Shown: positions 10,412 through 20,552 of the stretch, piece by piece
Numbering within the stretch: position 1 is the stretch's first letter
Layout of the letters: the number at the start of each line of letters is the position of its first letter
DNA from: Siphonodentalium dalli
Taxonomy: Eukaryota; Mollusca; Scaphopoda; Gadilida; Siphonodentaliidae
NCBI GenBank assembly: GCA_032622095.1
Contig: CP136069.1
Span: 64,753,319-64,817,318 of the forward strand
Reading direction: 5' to 3'
Length of the DNA: 64,000 bases
Program-made: the position numbers and the translations under genes
The notes under the pieces: generated by a model
What the model was told of the DNA's origin: nothing
The model's database searches: none
The model's input: the letters and a program-made list of their open reading frames with translations, nothing else

Positions 10412-10976
10412 TCTGAGTATGTTTTTCTTAATCATGGATGCATAAACTAATCTTTTTTGGTATATAATCTAATGAGAAAATTGCCAAAAACCGCGAAAAA
10501 GCCCTTAATTTTTCTCATTTAAAAATAAAAAATGATAATAAAATACGGAATTTGGCTCATTCAAAAAGTCTGAGGCTCCAAATTCAGGTAAACTCTCATT
10601 TTTGAAGGCACACACTTCGAAAAATACTTATAAATAATCTGGGAATGTTTTGTTCTGGCATCATAAAAGTGAGGTGAACAAAATATGCATGAAATTTTAA
10701 TATACATCCCTGAAAATTTATAAATTGATGATTTGAGCAAATTGTCCCAAATTGATTTCACGAAATTCACCAATGATTTGGGGTCATGTAACTCAATGAA
10801 TTTATTATATCCATATGCCCTGCTTTTCTTCAATATTATGAAATATTCGATTCGTTTTCAAATTTTTCGAGAGTTATACGATTCGAAATTCGATAAGATC
10901 AAAAACACTATTCGCACGGACATACCATCAATATATTATTATTTATTGGGGATCTAGGCCGGGTCAGGGAGGATTT
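10412..10976. other. No recognisable gene
   Basis: AT-rich. Overlapping short ORFs occur on both strands at 10561-10957 with no recognisable motif. Confidence 0.3.
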
Positions 10977-11355
10977 GGAACTTTGTTATGTATACAAAAG
11001 CAAAAAAGTAACTTTTCCTGGTTTTTATTGACATCCGGATATGGTAAACATAAAAAGCGTTATTTGTTACTGTTTTCCTGATATGGAAATAATAAAGAGC
11101 GTTTTTATCATTTTTGTGTGATTAACCAATATAATTGCGCTGCGTTATGTAAACAGAAGCACAACGTATATAACACGAGCAGTCTCTTGTTTAAGTACAT
11201 GTACACCAGTGTACGTCTTGACGACAATATACTATTTACGCGCTGATTATGTTTGGCATATGGGCAGAACTGTATATATTTTGGTGTTCCTTCTGTTGAC
11301 GGCGATTTGAACAAATATAAATATTTCTGCAACGAATGCCGCCCGTGCCTTTAAG
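10977..11355 (+). repeat. Interspersed repeat family B, truncated copy
   Basis: Matches the 3' part of copies at about 13590-14130 and 45905-46437: GTTATGTAAACAAAAGC-like start, ATCCGGATATGGTAAA, AAAGAGCGTTT, TGTGTGATTAACCAAT, GACAATATACTATTTAC, GATTATGTTTGGCATATG, ending GCCGCCCGTGCCTTTAA. The common end supports a mobile element. No protein recognised. Confidence 0.8.
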
Positions 11356-11851
11356 TAGTCTTAGGATTATTAGAGAAATAATTCGTTATATTGTATTCAA
11401 CCCAAATGGGCCATCGATGGGAGTTAAATACCGCGTATTGCCGTATTATGCAGTCTGAATGTCCGTGAAGTGATCATATCTCACGCGGCATGAACCATGG
11501 ATGTTTATAATCAGATGATGGATAACGAATCAACATTTGGTATTGCATCAGATAAACAATTAACCATTGCTGCCATTGTGAGTCTTCTGACATGTGCACG
11601 GGCAATCCCGTCAATGGTGCGACCCATGCATTTGTGCCACCCATCGAATGTGACTGAGTCAGCTGAATGGAATGTTCTAGATGCCATTATACTGATTATA
11701 GCAGCTGATTGTGCCGTCTCTATCCACGCAAGATAAACAATTATCTCTATTGTCACCCGCTCGAGAACGGAATGTCTCCCGAGGAGCGATTTTTGCGAAC
11801 TCTTACTTACCTTGCAATCGATTCGATTCATTTGGCCTGGGAGTCGGACTG
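11356..11851. other. No recognisable gene; small element-E scrap
   Basis: Short ORFs on both strands (11497-11831) have no recognised family. Positions 11755-11795 match the subterminal CCCGCTCGAGAACGGAATG repeat of the tandem elements at 19.5-21.7 kb, so at least this part is transposon-derived. Confidence 0.4.
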
Positions 11852-11957
11852 ATTGCGCCGGCCCTATCCAAGAGGAACAGCTCTATTAATTCGACACCAA
11901 TGCCGCTATTCACGTCGATTTAATAGAGTTGTTCATCTTGGATATGGCCGGCGTAAT
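11852..11957. repeat. Inverted repeat, 38 bp arms
   Basis: Left arm 11852-11889 and right arm 11920-11957 are reverse complements with about four mismatches (GCCGGCC...ATCCAAGA...ACTCTATTAA); the loop is 30 bp. Looks like a foldback MITE remnant. Confidence 0.75.
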
Positions 11958-12096
11958 TTATCCCGACTGGCTCCTGGCTTCGCGATATTGTAAGATATAT
12001 TCTCTGAACTGAAAAAGTAATTGAATTTGAGCTGAATTTACACGTTCAGAGGAAGTGCTGTCGCCTGGACCGACAATATACTGGCACTCGCTTTAG

Positions 12097-13062
12097 CTAA
12101 TAATGGAAAGTCTTGTTTAGTCCATTAAGTACTGGATCCATATTCTGAGCCGCAAAGGGCCTCCCTATATAAACACCAAGTTCGTCGGTAACCAACTCAG
12201 CGAGACAACGCTTTTTTCCGCAGAATGCGATTCTTTGTTTTCCTGGCGCGCTCGATAATTGATTGGAACAAACTGAATACAGCTTTGGGAGTAGTGCTGC
12301 TGTGGAAACCATCGGTTCTTCCGATTATATGTTCAATGTATTGTCTTGCATTGAGTTGGTTCTGCCTCGGATGTCATTATATTTTTTAATCGGGGGGTCG
12401 AGAATTGTCGCGGCATGGAAATGTGACGTGTCACAATTTAACCGTGACTCCATCTGTTTCAACAGTTCACCACCTTTGGATTTGACTTCTGCAGTTGATC
12501 CCTCAACACATCCATACAAGGGAAATAATCGAAACGCTAACAATAGTATCAGCACCCAATATGGCAGTAACTCGGTGGTGCTCCCAACAACTGATTCCAA
12601 GGTTTCACTCAATGCTGACGACAAGCTGTGTGGTGTGACTGTAGCGCATCTTTTCCTCCCCTGACATCCCTCGGTTTTATCGAGGGGAAGATTGGATTCT
12701 GATATATCATTCTCTTGTTGGTGCTTATATAAATAACTAAGTCCCACATATGAAGAATTGAAAACAACTAGCTTTGTGCACAGGGTCAATGAGGTTCTTT
12801 AACATTATATGTACACCAAATGGTTTGTCCATGCGTAATTGCAACACGTGGGCCGCGCGCACCCCAACCCAATGCACACTGAGCAGTCGGGCTGAACACG
12901 GCATGATATTTGTGGTGTCCGTTGTTGCGAAACGAATTGTCCCCTTACCGATACCATACTTGTATAATTGAGATGACACGCAATTGGCAGTTGTGCTGCA
13001 GTGTGGTACGCATTGGCGTATTCAAGATTCACCACAAATAGGCAGAATGATGTGATATCCAT
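12097..13062 (-). pseudogene. hAT-type transposase remnant
   Basis: Minus-strand pieces in shifting frames resemble a ZBED/hAT transposase in the right order. At about 12930 is TTDTTNIMPCSARLL followed by AHVLQL, recalling the TDNAANM...CAAHTLQL block. At about 12385-12430 is HAATILDPPIKKY, recalling the ATLLDPRFK block. At 12110-12270 is a weak match to the C-terminal dimerisation region. hAT transposases cut and paste DNA with 8 bp target duplications. Frame changes and missing parts mean this copy is dead. The order of blocks supports the call; each block alone is weak. Confidence 0.52.
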
Positions 13063-13279
13063 GCATTCCGTGTTAAATTAACTGTAGCTACCGAATAGTT
13101 AGTTTTGTTGTCACGACGCCAGTGATCGTATGTATATTATACTAAATAGATTCTCCCATTCAGTTAAAAAGTCTACATATGAATGGTCTATTCAAGTTGA
13201 GGATATTCATGTGATAAAAGCAGACGACAGACAAAACAAATACAAGAGTAGAATTATTCATATTCATTGGTGGGAACTG

Positions 13280-13581
13280 TTAAACCTTTACCCAACAGAA
13301 CGGCCCTGTGCCAATGCATTCTCTTATATATGCGAGTCGACCAATATTTTTTTTAGACCAATGCATTCTCTTATATGATATGCGAGGCGACCTATGGTCG
13401 ACTCGCATATATAAGAGGATGCATTGGCACAGGGTATAACTGTAACTATCACAATGTGGCCAAGGAGCCGGTTCCAATGATATCCATATTTGTATGGTTC
13501 TATTGAGACAGACCGAAGATATTTTAGGCTGTTGAAGCTTTAATTGGCCGGTTTTGGTCGGTTTGTTGGATAAAGGGTTAA
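13280..13581. mobile_element. piggyBac-type MITE (TTAA-flanked)
   Basis: Flanked by TTAA at 13280-13283 and 13578-13581. Left end AACCTTTACCCAACA; right end TTGTTGGATAAAGGG is its near reverse complement. Internally it has the palindromic module CCAATGCATTCTCTTATAT ... ATATAAGAGGATGCATTGG. TTAA duplications and CCCTTT ends are characteristic of piggyBac-type elements. It cannot encode a transposase. A closely related copy is at 42167-42566. Confidence 0.75.
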
Positions 13582-13584
13582 TAA

Positions 13585-14130
13585 GATAATAAATTCAACA
13601 TGGTCGTTTGTTAAAGATACGGGCGGCCTTGGAGGTGGGTATGCTGTTAAAATATTCACCTCAGTAAAAAACCACCATAAACAGAAATAGTAGTAAAATA
13701 TAGACAGACTTTGTTCTTATCCCAATCAGAAATATGGCATAAACAGTATGATATTGTCAATCTTTTCCCCTTGTTATGTAAACAAAAGCAAAACAAGTTA
13801 CATTTCCTGGCTTTTGTTTAGATCCGGATATGGTAAAGAGCGTTATTTGTTACTCTTTTCCCGATATGGAAATACTAAAGAGCGTTTATATCATTTTGTG
13901 TGATTAACCAATAAATTACGCTGTGTTGTGTAAACATAAGCACAACTGCTGTAACACGAGCAGGTTCTTGTTTACGTACACCATCGTACGTCTTGACGAC
14001 AATATACTATTTACACTCTGATTATGTTTGGCATATGAGCGGAACTGTATGTATTTTGGTGTTCCTTCCGTTGATGGCGATTTGAACAAATATAAATATT
14101 CCTGCAACGAACGCCGCCCGTGCCTTTAAA
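13585..14130 (+). repeat. Interspersed repeat family B, longer copy
   Basis: Begins AAAGATACGGGCGGCCTTGG, continues through GGTATG...AAAATATTCACCTC, CATAAACAGAAATAGTAG and the landmarks listed for 10977, and ends GCCGCCCGTGCCTTTAA. It parallels 45905-46437 over its whole length. Confidence 0.85.
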
Positions 14131-14874
14131 CTTATTTGAAAATTTCCTGAGGGACTACTCGTCAATGGGTATTCAGTATAGAATGAGTTAAATTGAATCA
14201 CTTACCCATTGTCAGATTTCCATTTTACCAAATTGTTTGACTGTCCCTTCTCACACCTTGTGCGGTCATCACGGTGTCCATTGTAGAAGATATGATTATG
14301 ATATTATCCTGTCTGATTATATATTTCTGGTACATAAAACGATATCTCAGCGTGTTTTACCACTTGATGGAAAGATTCCTTGTCGAACTTTGGTTAACTT
14401 CTTATTACAACAATTTATATAGTTCTATTGGGGTTCGAATGTTGGCTTCTCATCTAATAGCAGCCTTGCAATTAGTTGTCCCATATTTCACAACTCCACC
14501 CAGACCATCGGATGCAATTGTACCATGTGATGCTTCAAAATAATGGTGGTTTATTTTTATGCCAAGTTGTGATCACAAGCTCAAAATTCTGAAGCATTGT
14601 TTGGATCTACTGGTGAGCACAGGAAGCTGATAATTCCTTGATTTAAGTTCTTCAATATTTGCCAATTAGTCTTTGATACAATAGTTGTAGAAAGTAGTTG
14701 TCTGCATAGTTATCGTGGGTCATGTAATCTGATATATACGTCCGACAGAACATCGGTATTTTTGCCATCATCTGATTCATTGATATAAGCCAATACTGGA
14801 TGTATAGTGGCCTGAGTATACACCCAGTGGTCACTTTGAACATTTTGACTGCTACTGTGCCCGAAACAGATGTT
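14131..14874. other. No recognisable gene
   Basis: Contains a short ORF at 14274-14543 (89 residues, hydrophobic and aromatic) and one reversed at 14652-14843. Neither shows a family motif. Nothing else supported. Confidence 0.3.
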
Positions 14875-15185
14875 TGACTCCGTGGTCTAGTGTGCCGGAG
14901 TTGTCTTCCTTGTCAACACATCGAGATTAATTCGCAGCCCGCCAGGGGACTATTTCGTGTTCACAGCAGTGGCTTGGTGGGATTAATGGCGTGTGGCTGT
15001 CAGGTAGTTGTGACACTTGGGCAAGGTCATCGTACCAAGACGAGAAATCGGGACATGCTTGTTGGGTAAGCGTAAGTCGCACTAGTGAAGCGCCCGTAGA
15101 ATGGCAGCATGCATGTAGTCTAGGCAGGCCTGGAGGTCAAGTGTCACCAACGATGCGAATTTATGCGACCAGTGCAATCTTATAG
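14875..15185 (+). mobile_element. tRNA-derived SINE
   Basis: Head TGACTCCGTGGTCTAGTG resembles a tRNA 5' half with pol III A box, and GTTCGC-like AATTCGCAGCC takes the B-box place. It is followed by TTCACAGCAGTGGCTTGG and TTGTGACACTTGGGCAAGGTC. The same three blocks occur reversed at 48790-49015, which defines a SINE family. The last block recalls the L2-derived tail of MIR-type SINEs (GTGACCTTGGGCAAGTC). The 3' limit is uncertain. Part of the D-loop/anticodon region is shortened, so the copy is degenerate. Confidence 0.62.
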
Positions 15186-15631
15186 GAAAATTATCGTAGT
15201 TTATGGATCCGGTTCTTGCATAGCCAAAAGTAAACGAGAAATTTGAACTAAATGTGGCATATCCTCTCTTGACATATGGATGGCTTGCTTTGAATCACTG
15301 GTGGCATGTTATATAACTGCACGCTAAGGGAAGTACATTTTGACGCGATTATTTCAATGGAAGATGTCATGGAACTCTCCGTGAGCTCATACACGGTTGA
15401 TAGCAATTGAGACAAATAGTTTCCTGAACTTGCCATGGCGGAAATGTTATTTGCACGATTTTTATATATATTAGGTAAAGAGAGACAGACAATATTGCTT
15501 ACTGTAAAAAGTCAAAATCAATCTTTGAATACTGAGCTTGCACAATACCCCAGTCTCCAGAAGTAATGTGAATTCTACAACAAAGTAAACTAATACATGG
15601 ATATTAGCACATAATAAATATTGCAGTTTGT
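15186..15631. other. No recognisable gene
   Basis: No coding or repeat signature seen apart from a short reversed ORF (15248-15436) without motifs. Confidence 0.3.
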
Positions 15632-15847
15632 TTAACCCTTTTAGTGCCAGTGGCCGATCTCATCGGCCCTAATTTACGGTCTGTAAAATCGGCCCAAAAA
15701 AAATAAAAATAATAATGATATTGTTAGGCCAATGCATTTTCTTATATCTGCGAGACGACCTATGGTCGACTCGCATATATAAGAGAATGCATTGGCACAG
15801 GGTATATGGGTTGATACAAAAATCGGACCTGGCACTGAAAGGGTTAA
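15632..15847. mobile_element. piggyBac-type MITE, second subfamily
   Basis: TTAA at 15632-15635 and 15844-15847. Ends CCCTTTTAGTGCCAG and CTGGCACTGAAAGGG are reverse complements with one mismatch. The centre holds the same CCAATGCATT...TTATAT...GCGA palindrome as the 13.3 and 42.2 kb elements, although the terminal repeats differ. Confidence 0.8.
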
Positions 15848-16831
15848 AACATCAATAGGAAGACTCGCCAGAATGTTCTTAACTATCTTTTCAGACTGCT
15901 AAAATATGAACAATGTCATAACTTCTGTCCACTTTTCTGTTCTCCAGGCAGCTTTGTTTAGCCTTTGATAGATGTGAAAATAGTAGGCACATTGTTCACA
16001 CTGGCTTTGGAAAATCCTTCAAAAATATTTCTCACTATTAAACTATTATCAAATGACTAAAACTACACGAAGTTGCTAATACAATCTGATGTTCTGCCCA
16101 TCAGTACATTGTTAAACATAGGTAATGTTTTTTTTGCTTAATAGTCCAATTGTGGGGCACCTTACTTCCACCAAGATAGCCACATCTTCAGTTAAATTTA
16201 ACGTATCAGTATGTGGTCCTCGTTGACACTGTATATTATATCTTTATTGACACTGTATCAGAATGCAGATTGAAGTATAAGTTCTTCGGATAAGATTCGG
16301 GCAAGTGTGGTACCAGCAGACATGTGTTCGCGAGGCAACCGCTTCTGAGATATCCATCAAATTTCCCAATCGTCACTCGATAACACATGTCAGAGAACTG
16401 CTCGCTTCTTATCCCAGTAAGAGAGCCACAGCTGAGAATACCATCAAACTTCGCCATTATGGATTCAGAAAACATCACTAAAATAACCTACTAAGATTTA
16501 TGTCCTTGATTTTTTTTAGTCTCTATCTCCAATTGAAGATGCCCTGATGCTAGGCATCGAACCTCATTTGGTTTCATTTTATGCATATATTCCTTTGCTT
16601 TAGAAACTAAACTAAATAATAAGTTTCTTACCATACAGTGAACTAAGTAATTAGTTTCTTACCGCAGGGCACAAGCTGAAGAAATAATTTATTAACATAT
16701 CTACATATATGCTCAATTGTTTAGTCCCATCATAACCCAGATTGCAGTAGATAGATATATACTTAGCAAAAGAATGTCAAAATAGTACTATACAGTATAA
16801 TATCAAATAGTGATAATAAATGTTAAATGCT
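15848..16831. other. No recognisable gene
   Basis: Mixed-composition intergenic sequence. Short ORFs such as 16236-16478 (minus) carry no recognisable motif. No repeat with a second copy was noticed here. Confidence 0.3.
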
Positions 16832-17171
16832 CAGCCTGTTCTCCCGAAAACCAGCATATTATCTGCTTATAAAGATAATCTGCTTAGAATCACCTCATTT
16901 TTAGTCGATACTGTGCTGAAAATGAGAGCAATTTAGTCACATTATCGACTAATTTTGAGGCGATTCTAAACATATTGTGTGCGGACAATGACACAAACAA
17001 GTCAACTCATGATTGTTCAGGTGTATGCTCTTTAACACGTGTTTTCACTGTTATCAACGCCATAAAACAAAAATAACGGCGATGAGTCCATTATCTGCTT
17101 ATTTTAGAATCAAATATTCACATTATGAACCTATTTCACATTATAGATCGATTATGTGCGTATGTTGTCCT
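16832..17171 (+). repeat. Interspersed repeat family D with internal foldback
   Basis: Begins CAGCCTGTTCTCCCGAAAA and ends near GATTATGTGCGTATG. Internally the string ATCTGCTTAGAATC...TCGATA and its reverse complement (TCGACT...GAGGCGATTCTAA) form a hairpin. Related copies: 25070-25324 (minus), 42943-43303 (minus), 54433-54792 (plus). No terminal inverted repeat or protein seen. Confidence 0.75.
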
Positions 17172-17540
17172 GCTAGTCAAACGCGTGGGAGATTCACTCT
17201 TCTGGCCCGTGAGTGTACTGATTATTTTGGTAACAATAATGAGGGAACAGATTGTGCGACCCAGATGGTTGGTACTTTGATTCCTATCAGTAATAACGGA
17301 TGCTGAGGCGGAGTCTTGAATTGTCGGTGTGATTGTCAATAACTCATGTGCAATGTTGACAGTATGGGTTGTTACAAACATATTCGTTGCATGAATGTCT
17401 GAATCAATAATCTTCTAAATATTGTGCGTATACTAGTGTTATGAATAGATTTATTCAGGTTGTTCCAGATATGTTGGAATTTGAATGTTGGGAACGATTC
17501 AAGACATGCTCTGTGTGCCTTGGAGAGTTTTTAGGTGACA
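17172..17540. other. No recognisable gene
   Basis: Non-coding remainder between repeat D and a LINE fragment. A short ORF spans 17013-17306 but lies mostly inside repeat D. Confidence 0.3.
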
Positions 17541-17558
17541 TCTATGGTGCGTATCTCC

Positions 17559-17741
17559 TCAATGCACATTACAGAAACCATCAAAAGATTCAAGCAGTTT
17601 CCCATTCATCCAGTCTAATACGAACAGTGAACCATTTAGTTCATAAAGATCTTTAAATTTGAGGATTTCTTTACGAAATAAGGGATCAGTGTGCGTTACA
17701 AAAAGAGCATACTTGTTATTTGTCAACAGTATATCGGACAC
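17559..17741 (-). pseudogene. LINE RT fragment (post-RT region)
   Basis: Minus-strand translation contains HTDPLFRKEILKFKDLYEL. This corresponds to HTDPLFKQENILKIDDLHKL in the nearly complete LINE at 33.2 kb. Only about 60 residues are recognisable. Confidence 0.65.
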
Positions 17742-17839
17742 GGGATATAAATTCAGTAACTCGTGCCGGAGGCCCGGAATAATCTTTGATGAGGTTTGCA
17801 GACAATAAATGACATTATCTAAGAAAAGATATACCGTGT

Positions 17840-18671
17840 AGAATAGGCCTACCGCCCCACTGCGAGGGGTAAGAGTCCCCTATTGTGGCACCCTGCGTGC
17901 CGTGGTGTGCATCCCGGTGAGGTGCGGTATATGAGTCCTGGAGGTACCCCATAGGGCGACCGTATCACATGAGGTATCGACCTGCAGCTGCGGCTTAGCT
18001 CATGGCCCTCTTTGGTCCTACATCTGGTCAAGACGGGTAGTTGAGTTGACTGGGACTGGGTCACTAAGTGGCTCTCTTCTGATCGAATGTTCAAGAACGG
18101 TTCAAGCTGACGCTCTTGTGAAATTAAGATCTATTGCACAAACACCAGTGTTGATTACTCCTCTCAAGGTATTGAACAGTAGTAGATCTGAGTTGAGAAC
18201 TCGCGACATAGCTGACTGATTCTTCTGAGTCGGCGATATTGGCTGATTTAGCACCACTGGGAGTTACAGAAGTCCATAGATTTATAAAAAACAGTTGATG
18301 GACAAATAGTTAGAATAGTTATCTTCTGACATTCAATCGGTGCGATCACTCACCGACATTGAAGGTTGGGTATATGAAGATTGATTTACGTACATATGTT
18401 CCAATCCCATTGCGATGTTTTAAATGTCAAGGCCAGGAACATTGTAAAAGTAAAGAAACCATATGTGCACGATGTTCTATTTCTGGTCATGATCCTAAGG
18501 ATTGTACGAATCTTAAGAAATTATCAAACTGTCAAGGTTCACATGCTGCAATTGATCGTTCGTGTCCCATTCAAGATTCAGCAATGTAAAGTCGAGAAGC
18601 ATCTGTCATATAGATGCTAAGCTAATAGTTGATCCTCGACCATCCGTTCCACAGGTCACATACTCAGCAAT
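17840..18671 (+). pseudogene. LINE ORF1 remnant with CCHC zinc knuckles
   Basis: At 18381-18585 the frame reads YVPIPLRCFKCQGQEH, CARCSISGHDPKDC (an intact C-x2-C-x4-H-x4-C) and a third incomplete knuckle ending RSCPI. This is the nucleic-acid-binding ORF1 protein of jockey-like LINEs, which packages the element RNA. The first knuckle is damaged by a deletion and the third lacks its first cysteine. The GC-richer block 17840-18110 could be the 5' UTR. The copy is interrupted at 18672 by another LINE tail. Confidence 0.62.
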
Positions 18672-18815
18672 GGATGGGATAGGATAGGATATTTTATTTC
18701 AATACACATACATATTACATAATAATGATAACAATCATGGATTATTTTGTCGTATATTGTGGGGGATGGCATAATCTGGCAAGACTGTCTTCCTGCCATT
18801 CCTGCAATCGTGTCA
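18672..18815 (-). mobile_element. Short LINE 3'-end insertion (minus orientation)
   Basis: Reads, reversed, as the 3' UTR and (TCCTA)n tail of the LINE ending at 33.93 kb: GGATAGGATAGGATATTTTA, then an ATTATTTTGTCGTATATTG segment and GACTGTCTTCCT. It is a very short 5'-truncated copy placed inside the ORF1 remnant. Confidence 0.65.
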
Positions 18816-19100
18816 GCACTCACACAGAGTCAAAACAAAGTTTATCACTAGCAACACATTGTCAAGTTGAGGAGACTGATATTAGTCTTGTTTCAGAACA
18901 TGTAGCAAAGGAAATGTATACATATTCTGCTGTTGAGACATTTCCTCCGAAACAAACTATGCAAGTTGAACCTGTTCCAAAACAAAAAATCCCCAAGGTC
19001 TGTCAAGTATTTTGCCTCAGAAGCAGATGTTGATCTTTGAGTTTTCACATTCAGAGACTCATGAAAAGTTTGAATCTTCTCTTTCAGATCTCGTATACAT
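18816..19100 (+). pseudogene. Possible continuation of the LINE ORF1 remnant
   Basis: The frame through 19033 is rich in Glu, Ser, Pro and Gln, as expected for the C-terminal tail of an ORF1 protein after its knuckles. No diagnostic motif. Assignment rests on position after the inserted LINE tail. Confidence 0.3.
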
Positions 19101-19496
19101 AGGCTGCGACACTTCCTGCCTCCTATTGCTTTCGATTAAATTAAAACACAAGATCAGGCGGACGGTTGACCTCCCGGCCTAACATCAACCTGTTTGGCCA
19201 ATTGGTCGATGGATTGAGGAGCGAATGGCACAAATTAACTGGGCAAGGTGTTAATCCAAGAATTTCTTAGTTCTATCGACATAACGAGTGCCATTCTTAA
19301 GCGTGGGGTTCTGGCGTTCTATCGCGCCATTCGCCGAAGGACGTTATGGTGTGGTTTTTCTCCCTATCGATTTGAAGATCATAGAGTGATGTAAATAATC
19401 TACTTTCGAAGCATACACCCTAGTCGATGAATATCTATAGGGGACAACAAAATCTTGCAAAAATTCATTCACAGCAGCACAAACGTTTGTTACCCT

Positions 19497-20552
19497 CCTC
19501 CCTATGATCCACCCTTCTGATTGGCCCATGTCCTGTCACGTGCCGGGCGACAAATCACACTTGTCGTCCGCTGAGCCGGCAGACATTGTTTTTGTCGCCC
19601 GCTTGATGTGATATTGCAAAAATATCTACCTGCACACACTGCAGTAACTCATCTATTTCACATCACTACGTCGTACTAAAATCATAGTTCTTATATACCC
19701 CACGGATTCGCAAAACACACCAGTTGTGGTGTTTGCTAATTTGCATATATTTAGTGAACACTAATATTCGAACTTTTAAGTTGATACTTTTATCGGACAA
19801 GCGTTATTATGCACTTTTTATATCGAAACATCTCGGTGATTCAATATGTTCATGTCGACATTACGGTGCAAGATTGAAAGAGTGGATCCCTTGAGGTTGG
19901 TTGTTATAAATGTTTGCTGGTAGACAACGTAATGCATACGTTTGTCGCGAATGAATGGCACTGTAAGCTTATCCATGATTTCAGACCGCCCGCGATGTCT
20001 GCAATGTGGTCAAAGAAGTATTTTGTGTGAGGTTCGCCATGTACTTGGGAGCACTGACACATATGAATGTACATTAATGAAATTGTCAACTTCCCAATAG
20101 CTTTCGGGGAAGACCGTTATGAAATGAACATCGCGAGTAAATTCCGCGCACAAGACGACATTGAATATGCCACATTGCAGAAGGCGATAACATACCTATA
20201 TGGCTTATTGGTTTACATTGCATGGTCCGATATTGACGATTTAACCACCAAAATGATCGTAAATAAATGCTTGACTATCGTTAAAGGAACAGAAATCCTA
20301 TAGGACGATAAGCAGTTACTGAAAATATACATAATCGGGAAAGAAAGCACTCGTGACTCAGTGCAACATCGTGCGTGTGGATGGCAAGGATTTTTTTCTG
20401 TGGTATAATCGGATAACAAAATAGTTGTTGCCCTTCTTCTCGGGATACGTCGAGATTTGTCACCCGCTAAAGAACATTCCGTTCTCGAGCGGGTGACAAA
20501 TCTCAATGTCTCCCTCGACAGCGGGCGACAACTGTGTATTGTTATCCTCCTC
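19497..20552. mobile_element. Tandem DNA element E, copy 1
   Basis: Starts CCTCCTCCCTATGATCCACC and ends GCGGGCGACAACTGTGTA, followed directly by a second copy. Subterminal blocks near both ends carry inverted GTCGCCCGCTG / CAGCGGGCGAC motifs. Internal landmarks include TTCGGGGAAGACCGTTATGA and CACTCGTGACTCAGTGCA. ORFs inside are broken and unrecognised, so it looks non-autonomous. Confidence 0.7.

Noticed and set aside
11497-11831. Overlapping ORFs of 79 and 106 codons on opposite strands
   Set aside because: No recognisable family, opposite-strand overlap, and the right part contains a transposon repeat.
14875-14946. Functional tRNA gene
   Set aside because: D-loop/anticodon region is shortened, acceptor stem does not pair convincingly and a second diverged copy exists; better explained as a SINE head.
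17840-18110. GC-richer minus-strand ORF as a gene
   Set aside because: No motif; lies upstream of a LINE ORF1 remnant and is better explained as its 5' UTR.
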